Part shown: piece after piece, positions 18,426 to 26,316 of the stretch
Position numbering within the stretch: position 1 is the first letter of the stretch
How the letters are laid out: each line of letters opens with the position of its first letter
Assembly: GCA_035538795.1 (NCBI GenBank)
Contig: DATLJS010000038.1
Span: 27,581-91,580, forward strand
Direction: 5' to 3'
DNA: 64,000 nucleotides
Source of the DNA: JAJZGK01 sp035538795
GTDB lineage: Bacteria > Pseudomonadota > Alphaproteobacteria > Rhodospirillales > Magnetospirillaceae
Notes under the pieces: model-generated
The model's database searches: none
The model's input: only the letters and a program-made list of their open reading frames with translations
Told to the model about the DNA's origin: nothing
Translations under genes and position numbers: made by a program

Positions 18426-18468
18426 TGCGATGTGACGCGTTTATTTGTTTTCCGGGAGTATTTTTGCC

Positions 18469-19353
18469 ATGTCTGCCACTTATGCCGCTTTGCCCGTTCT
18501 GTCCCCCGACGGCGGGCTTGTTAAGTATCTCCGCGAAATCCGGTCGTTTCCGGTGCTGTCGCAGGAGCAGGAATTCATGCTGGCCAAGCGCTGGCAGGAA
18601 CATGAAGACGTCGATGCCGCCCATCAGCTGGTGACCAGCCATTTGCGTCTGGTGGCCAAGATGGCCCTGGGGTTCCGTCACTATGGCCTGCCGATGGCCG
18701 ATCTGGTCAGCGAAGGCAATCTGGGCCTGATGCGGGCCGTCAAGAAATTCGATCCCGACAAGGGGTTCCGTTTGGCCACCTATGCCATGTGGTGGATCAA
18801 GGCCGCGCTGCACGAATATGTGTTGAGCAGCTGGTCGATGGTCCGTTTGGGCACCCTGGCCGCTCACAAAAAGCTGTTCTTCAACCTGCGCCGGGTGAAG
18901 TCCAAACTGAGCATCATCGACGGCGGCGAACTGGGGCATGACGATGTCAAGCGCATCGCCGCCGAGTTGAATGTCCCCGAGGCCGAGGTGCAGGTGATGA
19001 ACCGCCGCATCGCAGGGCGCGATTCCTCGCTCAACGCTCCGGTGGCGGCCGACATGAGCATGGAGCGTCAGGATTTGCTGGTGGACGAGTCGCCCAACCA
19101 GGAAATCGCTCTGGGCGACCGCGAGGAGCGCCATCTGCAGAACCGCTGGTTGTCCGAAGGTCTAAAGGTGCTCGATCAGCGCGAACTGGACATTCTGACC
19201 GAGCGCCGTTTGAGCGCCAACCCGATGACCCTGGAAGAACTGGGCGAACGTTACGGCATCAGCCGCGAACGTGTGCGCCAATTGGAAAACCGGGCTTTCG
19301 CCAAGCTGCAGACGGCGGTCAAGGCCGCCGCCGCCGAGAGCGAGGCGGCTTAA
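18469..19353 (+). CDS. rpoH: Heat-shock sigma factor (sigma-32)
   Basis: Alternative sigma factor for heat-shock genes, 294 aa. Region 2 contains LVTSHLRLVAKMALGFRHYGLPMADLVSEGNLGLMRAVKKF and the region 2.4 stretch ATYAMWWIKAA. The RpoH box KKLFFNLRR is present after LGTLAAH. Region 4 ends with GERYGISRERVRQLENRAFAKL. I chose ATG 18469 because CGGGAG lies about 11 bp upstream and MSATYAALPVLSPDGGLVKYL matches family starts. An upstream in-frame start would add eight unlikely residues. A strong terminator follows. Confidence 0.96.
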   Translation: MSATYAALPVLSPDGGLVKYLREIRSFPVLSQEQEFMLAKRWQEHEDVDAAHQLVTSHLRLVAKMALGFRHYGLPMADLVSEGNLGLMRAVKKFDPDKGFRLATYAMWWIKAALHEYVLSSWSMVRLGTLAAHKKLFFNLRRVKSKLSIIDGGELGHDDVKRIAAELNVPEAEVQVMNRRIAGRDSSLNAPVAADMSMERQDLLVDESPNQEIALGDREERHLQNRWLSEGLKVLDQRELDILTERRLSANPMTLEELGERYGISRERVRQLENRAFAKLQTAVKAAAAESEAA

Positions 19354-19376
19354 GGGCCGTAGGCAAGCCGGAAAAC

Positions 19377-19413
19377 AAAAACGCCGGAGGGATTTCCTCC
19401 GGCGTTTTTTTTT
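19377..19413. terminator. Strong rho-independent terminator after rpoH
   Basis: A 10 bp perfect stem ACGCCGGAGG/CCTCCGGCGT with a GATTT loop, followed by T9 on the plus side. The A-rich left flank would also serve the convergent DUF2892 gene. Confidence 0.95.
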
Positions 19414-19430
19414 ATGCCGCTCAGGAACCT

Positions 19431-19613
19431 TTACGGACGCGGGCAGGTGCGGATGCCCAGCAGGCGGTAGGCGGGGCAGAAGGAGATGGCGGCTGTGGCC
19501 AGGGGCACGACGCCGATCCAGGCCCACACCGGGCCGCCCAGGGCGGCCCAGGCAATCAGGCCGACGCCGACGACGGCGCGGGCGGCGCGGTCAATGGTTC
19601 CAACGTTCTTCAT
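19431..19613 (-). CDS. DUF2892 (YgaP-like) membrane protein
   Basis: A 60 aa protein. It starts MKNVGTIDRAARAVVGVGLI, has two hydrophobic segments, and contains the family end CPAYRLLGIRTCP. DUF2892 domains are found alone or fused to rhodanese domains, where they may help handle sulfur species. The role here is unknown. It lies directly downstream of a Crp/Fnr regulator gene on the same strand. Confidence 0.82.
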   Translation of the reverse strand: MKNVGTIDRAARAVVGVGLIAWAALGGPVWAWIGVVPLATAAISFCPAYRLLGIRTCPRP

Positions 19614-19679
19614 GATGATCTCTCCCCAAGGAATGGATGTCGTCTGGGGATCAGGTAATCATGCGCCGCGGGGACGGTC

Positions 19680-19696
19680 TGTGACCTAGTTACACA
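19680..19696. promoter_or_regulatory. Possible Crp/Fnr-type operator
   Basis: Imperfect dyad TGTGACCTAGTTACACA with matching TGTG/CACA tips, 67 bp upstream of the DUF2892 start. It is close to but not the classical TGTGA-N6-TCACA spacing. It may be the target of the adjacent Crp/Fnr regulator. Confidence 0.35.
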
Positions 19697-19702
19697 AGTT
19701 CT

Positions 19703-20359
19703 TCAGAGGCTTAAATTTTCCAAGGCGGTGCGGTTGCGGATCAGCAGCGAGCCGCGGGACAGTTCGACCCAGCCCCGGCGTTCGAAATCCTTGAGCTGGC
19801 GGCTGATGACCTCGCGGGCGGTGCCCAGTTCGACGGCCAGTTCCTGATGGGTGGCTTTGACCTCGCCCTGGCTGCCGGCCCGCTCGGATAGAAATCCGGC
19901 CAGACGTTTGTCGATGCGGCCGAAGGCCACTTCCTCGATCAGGCAGAGAAGCTCGGACAGGCGGGTGGAATAGGCGGCGAAGACGAAACGACGGAAGCCC
20001 TCGGACGAGGCCGTCAGCCGGTGGAAGGTGCCGCTGGGCAGAACCACCGCCTTCAGCTCGCTTTCGGCGACGCCTTCGGCCCCATAGGGAATGTCCGACA
20101 GCAAGCAGGCGGTGGTCAGTACGCAGCTTTGGCCGGGCTCGACACGATAGAGCACGATCTCGCGGCCGGATTCGGCCACTTTCTGCACCCGTACCTGACC
20201 GTCCAGCACCAGCAGATAGTTGCGGCTGAGGTCGCCGCCCCGGAACAGCGGGGTCCCGGCGGGAAACGACGCCACCTTGGCTTCGTCCCGCAGTGTCTTC
20301 AGGCTGGCGGGGTCGAGCTTCAGCAGGTCGGGAAACTGTGCCAGCCAATCGCCGCTCAC
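19703..20359 (-). CDS. Crp/Fnr family transcriptional regulator
   Basis: DNA-binding regulator of 218 aa. It has an N-terminal cyclic-nucleotide-like beta-barrel (residues about 25-115) and a C-terminal winged helix with HQELAVELGTAREVISRQL. There is no FNR-type N-terminal cysteine cluster and the only Cys residues are scattered, so this is not an Fe-S FNR. The ligand is unknown. The start overlaps the end of the ACT-domain gene, and the likely target is the neighbouring DUF2892 gene. Confidence 0.9.
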   Translation of the reverse strand: MSGDWLAQFPDLLKLDPASLKTLRDEAKVASFPAGTPLFRGGDLSRNYLLVLDGQVRVQKVAESGREIVLYRVEPGQSCVLTTACLLSDIPYGAEGVAESELKAVVLPSGTFHRLTASSEGFRRFVFAAYSTRLSELLCLIEEVAFGRIDKRLAGFLSERAGSQGEVKATHQELAVELGTAREVISRQLKDFERRGWVELSRGSLLIRNRTALENLSL

Positions 20360-20886
20360 GCCTGATAGCCCTCGGCCACGTCGCAGGACAAACCCAGTTC
20401 GCCAGCGGTGTTGGCGACGGTGTTCAGGCAGCTCTCGGTGCTGGCGGCGGGGATGGACACGGCGAAGCGGGTGACGTAGCGGCTGCCGCCGGCCAACGGC
20501 ACGCGCTGGGCGTCCATGCGCACGATATTGGCGCGGAACTGGGTGAAGGCTTCCGACAGGCGGGCGATCAGGCCGGGACGGTCGCCGCCGCCGACCGTCA
20601 CCACATGGGTGATCTGAGCATTGTCGCGAAGTTGAGGATCGAGCCCAAACAACTGGACCGAGATGGTTGCCCCGGCCAATTCGGGTAAGGCAGCCAGTTC
20701 AGCTTGTAGCGTAGCCTCCGACACATGGGCCGGAAGCTGGCAGACGCTCGAGAATTCCGCCCCGGCGCCGAGAACGGCGAAGCTGGTATCGCCCAGATTG
20801 GCGCCGATCTCGAACAGGTGGCCGGCAATGGCCGACACCAGGCCGGTGCGGTCGGAGCAGAAGACGGAAACCAGAACATTGGACAT
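20356..20886 (-). CDS. Double ACT-domain protein (GcvR-like)
   Basis: A 176 aa protein made of two ACT domains. The first starts VLVSVFCSDRTGLVSAIAGHLFEIG, the second HVVTVGGGDRPGLIARLSEAF. This layout matches GcvR, which in enterobacteria senses glycine and restrains GcvA. The precise target here is unknown. It is the first gene of a two-gene unit with the Crp/Fnr regulator (4 bp overlap). Confidence 0.8.
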   Translation of the reverse strand: MSNVLVSVFCSDRTGLVSAIAGHLFEIGANLGDTSFAVLGAGAEFSSVCQLPAHVSEATLQAELAALPELAGATISVQLFGLDPQLRDNAQITHVVTVGGGDRPGLIARLSEAFTQFRANIVRMDAQRVPLAGGSRYVTRFAVSIPAASTESCLNTVANTAGELGLSCDVAEGYQA

Positions 20887-20946
20887 GGCGGCACCTGAAC
20901 CCTGATTAAGGTTGAGGCGCCACTATATCCCAGGCCCGGATCATCG

Positions 20947-22851
20947 TCACTTCTGCCGCACGTATTCGCCCGGCGCGGCGTAGAGGGGGGCGTAACCGGC
21001 GTCGGCCTTGCCCATGGACGGCGGAGCGGTCAGGCCGCTGGAGCGTTCCTCCAGCCAATCGGCCCAGGCCAGCCACCACGAGCCCTCGCTTTTTGGCGTC
21101 ACCTGCGCCCATGTGTCGGGATCGATGTAGCGGTCCATGTCGTGGCGGGTGCCGATCTGATAGGAACGCTTTTTGTGGCCCGGCTCGCTGACGATGCCGG
21201 CGTTGTGCCCGCCGCCGGTCAGGATGAAGGTCACGTCGGTATCGGTCAGGATGTGAATCTTGAACACCGATTTCCACGGGGCGATGTGGTCCTTGGTGGT
21301 GCCCACGGCGCAGATGTCGGCGCGGATGTCGGTCAGGGCGATGGCCCGGTCGTCCACGAGATAGCGCCCCTTGGACAGATCGTTGTCCAGGAACAGATGG
21401 CGCAGATATTCCGAATGCATGCGGTAGGGCATGCGGGTGGCGTCGGAATTCCAGGCCATCAGGTCGTTCATGAATTCCGGTTCGCCCAGCACGTATTCCT
21501 TGAGGATGCGCGACCAGATCAGATCGTTGGAGCGCAAAAGCTGGAAGGCGCCGGACATTTGCTTGGTGTCCAGATAGCCCTGGTCCCACATCATGTCTTC
21601 CAGGAAGCTGACCTGGCTTTCATCAATGAACAGCATGATCTCGCCGGCTTCCTCGAAGTCGGTTTGGGCGGCGAGCAGCGTCACCGACTTGATGCGCTCG
21701 TCGCCGTCGCGGGCCAGGGCGGCGGCGGCGATGCTCAGAAGCGTGCCACCCAGGCAATAGCCGCAGGTATGCACCTTGGCGCCGCCGGTGATGGCGGTGA
21801 TGGCGTTCAGGCTGTCGAGCACGCCCATGCGCATATAGTCTTCCATGGCGAAGTTGCGCTCGTCCCGGCCGGGATTGCGCCACGAGATCATGAAGACGGT
21901 GAAGCCCCGCTCTACCAGGAACTTGACCATGGAATTATGCGGGCTGAGATCGAGGATGTAGTACTTCATGATCCAGGCTGGCACGATCAGGATCGGTTCG
22001 GCCTGCACCTTTTCGGTGGTGGGGCTGTACTGGATCAGTTCCACCAGCCGGTTACGGAACACCACCTTGCCCGGCGAGCAGGCGATGGTTTCGCCCACGC
22101 GGTAATCGGCGGCGGAGGCCGGGGCGGCGCCCGACAGGCTGCGCTCGAAATCGTCGAACCATTTCTGGGCGCCGCGCACCCAATTCTGTCCGCCCTGTTC
22201 GAAAGTGGCGCGCGTCACCTCCGGGTTGGTCAGAGGATTGTTGGAGGGCGAAGCCATGTCCAGCAGCTGGCGGGCGGCGAAGCTGACCACGTCCTGATGG
22301 TGGGGGGAAACACCGCGCACGTCGGTGGTGGCGTAATGCCACCATTGCTCGGACAGCAGGAACGACTGGTAAAGAACGTTGTAGGGAAAAGTCTTCCAGC
22401 TTTCCGCGGCGAATCGGGTGTCCTGGGGCAGGGGTTCGATGAAGGGGGCGGCGTCGGGATCCTGCGCCGCGCGGGCCGCCCACATGCCGAAACGGACCGA
22501 CTTGGCCAGGGCGTTCTGGGTCATCTCGGTCATCTTGCCGGCTGAATTTCCCAAATGCACCGCCCAGTCCAGATAGGCCAGCATCAACGACGCCGGCGAC
22601 AGGCCCTGGGTCAGCTTGCCTTGGATGGCATGCATCAGGCGGTCGGTGCTTTCGGTGATGGGCGGGACCGGAGCCACTTCCTTGAAGTGCATCCAGGGTT
22701 CCTGGTGACGCGGCGGCGGCTGGCGCTTGAAGGCGGCGGGATTGACCTTGTCCGGGGCGCAAGGCGCGGCGCTGAGGGGCGGATTTTCCGGAGAAACGGC
22801 CTGTTGCGGCGTGGACGAGGAGCGGCGGCGCGGAGCAGGAGTATCGGTCAT
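20947..22851 (-). CDS. phaC: Poly(3-hydroxyalkanoate) synthase, class I
   Basis: Polymerises 3-hydroxybutyryl-CoA into PHB storage granules, 634 aa. The lipase-like box with the nucleophile Cys is HTCGYCLGGTLL. The general-acid Asp is in KDHIAPW and the catalytic His in GGGHNAGIVS. A disordered N-terminal extension of about 60 residues rich in Pro/Arg/Ser precedes the conserved part, making it longer than typical class I enzymes. ATG 22851, with GAGGGA upstream, is preferred over a TTG at 22872. It is monocistronic here, with no phaAB or phasin gene nearby. Confidence 0.95.
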   Translation of the reverse strand: MTDTPAPRRRSSSTPQQAVSPENPPLSAAPCAPDKVNPAAFKRQPPPRHQEPWMHFKEVAPVPPITESTDRLMHAIQGKLTQGLSPASLMLAYLDWAVHLGNSAGKMTEMTQNALAKSVRFGMWAARAAQDPDAAPFIEPLPQDTRFAAESWKTFPYNVLYQSFLLSEQWWHYATTDVRGVSPHHQDVVSFAARQLLDMASPSNNPLTNPEVTRATFEQGGQNWVRGAQKWFDDFERSLSGAAPASAADYRVGETIACSPGKVVFRNRLVELIQYSPTTEKVQAEPILIVPAWIMKYYILDLSPHNSMVKFLVERGFTVFMISWRNPGRDERNFAMEDYMRMGVLDSLNAITAITGGAKVHTCGYCLGGTLLSIAAAALARDGDERIKSVTLLAAQTDFEEAGEIMLFIDESQVSFLEDMMWDQGYLDTKQMSGAFQLLRSNDLIWSRILKEYVLGEPEFMNDLMAWNSDATRMPYRMHSEYLRHLFLDNDLSKGRYLVDDRAIALTDIRADICAVGTTKDHIAPWKSVFKIHILTDTDVTFILTGGGHNAGIVSEPGHKKRSYQIGTRHDMDRYIDPDTWAQVTPKSEGSWWLAWADWLEERSSGLTAPPSMGKADAGYAPLYAAPGEYVRQK

Positions 22852-23018
22852 ACCTGGGTCCCTCAAGTGCAATTGCTTGATATGACTATAAACTCCAAGA
22901 AACCGAACGTCCTATGACGTTTTTGAAACGAAAGATCGCTTTTTGCGCTATCGAAAGAATTTGGTCACTTTTATCGGCTATGTGTAAAATACGAATGGGG
23001 TAAAAAGGTCGGTGCATC

Positions 23019-23435
23019 ATGTCCACAACTTCGAAGGTCTCGGCGGGTGCCGCTACCTCCGTGAGTGCGTCCATCGGGCGCATCTCGACGGAGCCGCGCT
23101 CGTCCGTCTTCGACAAAGTGGACGGCGCCGCCGCTACCTCCTTCACCAGTGTCAGTGACCCGTGGCGCCGTACCTACGGCGAAGGATCGTCCGACGGATT
23201 CGGCTCCTTCAATGAACAGCGCCGCCAGGAAGACAGCCCTCAGAACCAGTTTACCCCGCTGGTCAAGATCCAGGCTGCTTCGTTCCCTGCCAGTGAAGCC
23301 ACTCAAGACTCGCAGTTTTCCTCGTCCATCTTCATCGCCGACCTGATGAGGGGACTGGGTGTCTACGAGCTCAACATGAAGGTTTGCCAGGGAGTGTTCC
23401 GCAATCAGGGAAGCGTGATCAACCGATATTCCTGA
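23019..23435 (+). CDS. Hypothetical protein
   Basis: A 138 aa protein that I do not recognise. It has a Ser/Thr/Ala-rich N-terminal half (MSTTSKVSAGAATSVSAS) and a better-ordered C-terminal end (FIADLMRGLGVYELNMKVCQG). There is no signal peptide or membrane segment. AAGG lies about 10 bp before the ATG. It is divergent from phaC with a 167 bp gap, so a granule or shared-promoter link is possible but unproven. Composition and third-position GC are close to its neighbours. Confidence 0.6.
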   Translation: MSTTSKVSAGAATSVSASIGRISTEPRSSVFDKVDGAAATSFTSVSDPWRRTYGEGSSDGFGSFNEQRRQEDSPQNQFTPLVKIQAASFPASEATQDSQFSSSIFIADLMRGLGVYELNMKVCQGVFRNQGSVINRYS

Positions 23436-23626
23436 CGGGCCGGGCGTTTCGCTCTCCGCTTCGGGAATTCCCATTATACCGTATCGCAAGAGCGGACCGG
23501 ATCGCAGCATGTGCTTTGCCCATGCCACGACGCCGGCGCCGTTGAGCTTGCCCGCATCCAGGCGTACCTTACAGGTAGGCTCGGAATGCCGGGCGTTTTG
23601 ACCCATGCATGGAATGGGAGGGAGCA

Positions 23627-24190
23627 GTGGCCTCGGCGGCAGTCGAATCCAGTTTTGACATCGCTTACTGGTTCGTTGATCGGGCTTTGAACGAGAACGA
23701 ATACATCCAGCCCCAGAAACTGCACCGGCTGATGTATCTGGCTCAGGCTTATTTCGCCGTGGCTTACAACGGCCGGATGCTGATGCCGGCCATCTTCGTG
23801 GCCGAGGAACTGGGGCCGGTCGAGCCGGGAGTGTTCCGCGCCTGCGCCATCCAGCGCCCGCCCATCGAGCCTCGGCGCCTACCCGAGCCGGTCACCCATT
23901 TCCTCGACAGTATTTGGCGGCGTTTCGGCCAGCACGGCTCGGAACATTTGAACCAGACCATTCGTGGTCATGCCCCTTATAGCGAAGCGTTCGCCAAAGG
24001 CTTGCGCACGGAAATCCCCCTGTCGGCGATGGCTGCTTTTTACGGCAAGAAGAACAGCGCCACCAACGAAGCCGTGGGGGCGCCGCCCATCACTCAGGTT
24101 CTGCGTCCCCGCGTCATGCGTTCGCAGGACGGCAAGCCGGTATCGGTCCAGAAATGGATGCCGTCGGCCAAGGTCGTGCCGAAAGACTGA
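23627..24190 (+). CDS. Panacea/SocA-like domain protein
   Basis: A 187 aa cytoplasmic protein. The segment FDIAYWFVDRALNENEYIQPQKLHRLMYLAQAYF resembles the Panacea (DUF4065, SocA-like) domain found in proteolytic-adaptor antitoxins and phage-associated proteins. No toxin gene sits beside it. I prefer GTG 23627, which has GGGAGGGAG just upstream, over ATG 23609, which has no ribosome-binding site. The C-terminal third is unlike other families I know (ITQVLRPRVMRSQDGKPVS). Confidence 0.7.
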   Translation: MASAAVESSFDIAYWFVDRALNENEYIQPQKLHRLMYLAQAYFAVAYNGRMLMPAIFVAEELGPVEPGVFRACAIQRPPIEPRRLPEPVTHFLDSIWRRFGQHGSEHLNQTIRGHAPYSEAFAKGLRTEIPLSAMAAFYGKKNSATNEAVGAPPITQVLRPRVMRSQDGKPVSVQKWMPSAKVVPKD

Positions 24191-24229
24191 GCCCAATCCT
24201 CGTCCCTGTTTTTGTTCCCGTTTCCGCCC

Positions 24230-25114
24230 CTATTTCCCTTTTTTCCGCTTGGCCATTTCGGCGCAGCCGTCGATGGGCGGAGCGGCGCTGGTGAACCACG
24301 CCAGATCATAGGGGGCGTCGTAGGCGGCGGCGTCCGCCTTGGCGGCATCGACCTCGACGAAGCCCACCGATAGGATGCGCCGATCCTGGGTGATGCTCTC
24401 CAGAATGCGCGGCACGCCGCGGTCCTTGCGGATATGACCGGCTCCGGCGATCAGCACGGCGCTGCCCAAGGTGTTGTCGGCCATGGCATGAGCCATCGCG
24501 GCGTCGCGGGCGCGCTGGGCCGCGATCATGCCGGGGATGGCTGCTTCGGGAATCTGTCCGCAATGGGCGTCGCGGACGTCTTGGGCCAAGCCGTCGGCCA
24601 GCGGACCGGGCAGCGGCTTGTCCAGGCGCAGGAACAGTATGCGGTTGGGAGGAATGCTTTCGCCGTGGGCGATGGCGCGCAATTCGTCCTTGGCGACATT
24701 GGCGGGCAGAATCGGCAGCCCGGCTTTCAGCACGGCCTGAAACACCGGGCGATAGAGGGCGAAGTCGGGCCAGCCGGAATGGGGCCAGTCCAGGGCCGCC
24801 GCCAGGGCGTCGGCATCCGTCGCCGGTTGGACCAGGACGGCTTGCTGCTCCGGTCCGATCATTTCAAAGGCGGCGGCGGGCCGGCGTCCGGCGGCGGTGA
24901 TCTGCTCGATGGCCCAGGCTTGCAGCCGATGATGCTCGGCATTGTCGTGACGTTCGCCCAACAGCAGGAAATCGGCGGCGGTCATGCGGCGCGCGGCTTC
25001 TTCCCGGCTGATGAAGCTATGGGCGGAAACATCCCAGATCCGCCCCTCCAACCCCTCGGCGAAGGCGGTCGGACTGGACAATGTCAGCAGAATAACGGCC
25101 AGAAAACGGCGCAT
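24230..25114 (-). CDS. ChaN family protein
   Basis: Exported protein of 294 aa with signal peptide MRRFLAVILLTLSSPTAFAEG (no lipobox Cys). The ChaN-like core includes ADFLLLGERHDNAEHHRLQ, FEMIGPEQQAVL and AVLIAGAGHIRKDRGVPRIL. ChaN in Campylobacter binds heme and is tied to iron uptake, and the domain belongs to the heme-binding uptake (TIKI/EreA-like) fold group. The substrate here is unknown. No iron-uptake genes flank it. Confidence 0.85.
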   Translation of the reverse strand: MRRFLAVILLTLSSPTAFAEGLEGRIWDVSAHSFISREEAARRMTAADFLLLGERHDNAEHHRLQAWAIEQITAAGRRPAAAFEMIGPEQQAVLVQPATDADALAAALDWPHSGWPDFALYRPVFQAVLKAGLPILPANVAKDELRAIAHGESIPPNRILFLRLDKPLPGPLADGLAQDVRDAHCGQIPEAAIPGMIAAQRARDAAMAHAMADNTLGSAVLIAGAGHIRKDRGVPRILESITQDRRILSVGFVEVDAAKADAAAYDAPYDLAWFTSAAPPIDGCAEMAKRKKGK

Positions 25115-25167
25115 GACGGGTACTCCGGGCTTTGCAAAGCGGGACGGTCGCGACTATTTAGGAAGCC

Positions 25168-26316
25168 ATGGACAAGATGTTGAGCATGATCCAGGACTTC
25201 CTGCATAGGGAAAGCGCTGGGGGCATATGTTTGATGATCGCGGCTGCCTTGTCCTTGATCATCGCCAATTCTCCGGTCGCCGAAGGATACGCGGCTTTGT
25301 CTTCCGGCTGGCTGCGCCATGCCACCGACGACGGATTGATGGTGCTGTTCTTCCTGCTGGTCAGCTTGGAAATCAAGCGGGAACTGGCGGGCGGCGAACT
25401 GTCCCGGCCGTCCCAGGCGGTTTTGCCGCTGCTGGCGGCGCTGGGCGGCATGTCGGTGCCTGCGGGAATCTACGCCCTGTTCGCCATGAACGAAGCCGGA
25501 GCCTTGGCGGGATGGGCCATCCCCTCAGCCACCGACATCGCCTTTTCCCTGGCGGTGCTGACCATGCTGGGGCGTCGGGCGCCAGATTCCCTAAAGCTGT
25601 TTCTGACGGCGCTGGCCATCATCGACGATCTGGGAGCGATCGTCGTCATCGCGCTGTTCTACACACAATCCCTGAACTGGAGCGCATTGGGGCTGGCGGC
25701 TTTGGGCTTGGCGGCGCTGGCGGTTCTGAACCGCCGCAACGTGCGGGCCGTCTGGCCCTATTTGTTGAGCGGAATATGGATTTGGGGCTGGCTGCTGCCG
25801 TCGGGCATCCATGCCACCCTGGCCGGTGTCGCCGTGGGGCTGTTCATGCCCGCGAACGGCGGTGATGACGGGCCGCTGTGCCGCACCGAGCGGGGGCTGC
25901 ACCCCTATGTGGCTTTCGCCATTCTGCCGTTGTTCGCCTTTCTGAACGCCGGGCTCAATCTGTGGAATTTGCCGGCCGGCGTGTGGGTGCAGGCGGTGCC
26001 GGTGGGGATCATGGCCGCTCTGTTCCTGGGAAAACAGGCGGGTGTCATGGGATTTTCCTGGGTGGGCATCCGGTTGGGACTGGCGAAGCTGCCGGACGGC
26101 GTGGGCTGGCGGGCTTTTCACGGCGCGGCGGTGCTGACCGGCATCGGCTTCACCATGAGCCTGTTCATCGGCGGCCTGGCGTTTTCGGCCCCCGTGCGCG
26201 AGGCCGAGGTGCGATCCGGTGTGTTGGCCGGATCGCTGGCCTCGGCCGTTGTTGGGGCGTTGCTGATCAGCGCGGCAGCTCGACGGCGTAGGAATCCACC
26301 GGCAGAACTTTCTTGA
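25168..26316 (+). CDS. nhaA: Na+/H+ antiporter NhaA
   Basis: Inner-membrane sodium/proton antiporter, 382 aa with about 11-12 membrane segments. The key acidic pair is in LTALAIIDDLGAIVVIALFYT. The unwound-helix block is GWAIPSATDIAFSLAVLTMLG. Its last 50 bp overlap the 3' end of the convergent thiY gene, with no terminator in between. Confidence 0.96.
   Translation: MDKMLSMIQDFLHRESAGGICLMIAAALSLIIANSPVAEGYAALSSGWLRHATDDGLMVLFFLLVSLEIKRELAGGELSRPSQAVLPLLAALGGMSVPAGIYALFAMNEAGALAGWAIPSATDIAFSLAVLTMLGRRAPDSLKLFLTALAIIDDLGAIVVIALFYTQSLNWSALGLAALGLAALAVLNRRNVRAVWPYLLSGIWIWGWLLPSGIHATLAGVAVGLFMPANGGDDGPLCRTERGLHPYVAFAILPLFAFLNAGLNLWNLPAGVWVQAVPVGIMAALFLGKQAGVMGFSWVGIRLGLAKLPDGVGWRAFHGAAVLTGIGFTMSLFIGGLAFSAPVREAEVRSGVLAGSLASAVVGALLISAAARRRRNPPAELS

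Larger units (their letters stand above)
18003..18468. other. Intergenic region, rpoH leader
   Basis: A 466 bp gap between the lipoprotein gene and rpoH. It holds a weak sigma-70-like pair TTGACT (18226) and GAAAAT (18249) with 17 bp spacing. It also holds a 14-codon upstream frame at 18351 with a good ribosome-binding site and a 7 bp hairpin at 18409-18425. The 5' part (18024-18220) contains nothing I can assign. Confidence 0.5.

Noticed and set aside
18275..18634. Plus-strand 119-codon frame overlapping the start of rpoH
   Set aside because: It reads rpoH out of frame for half its length and is Cys/Arg-rich with no domain.
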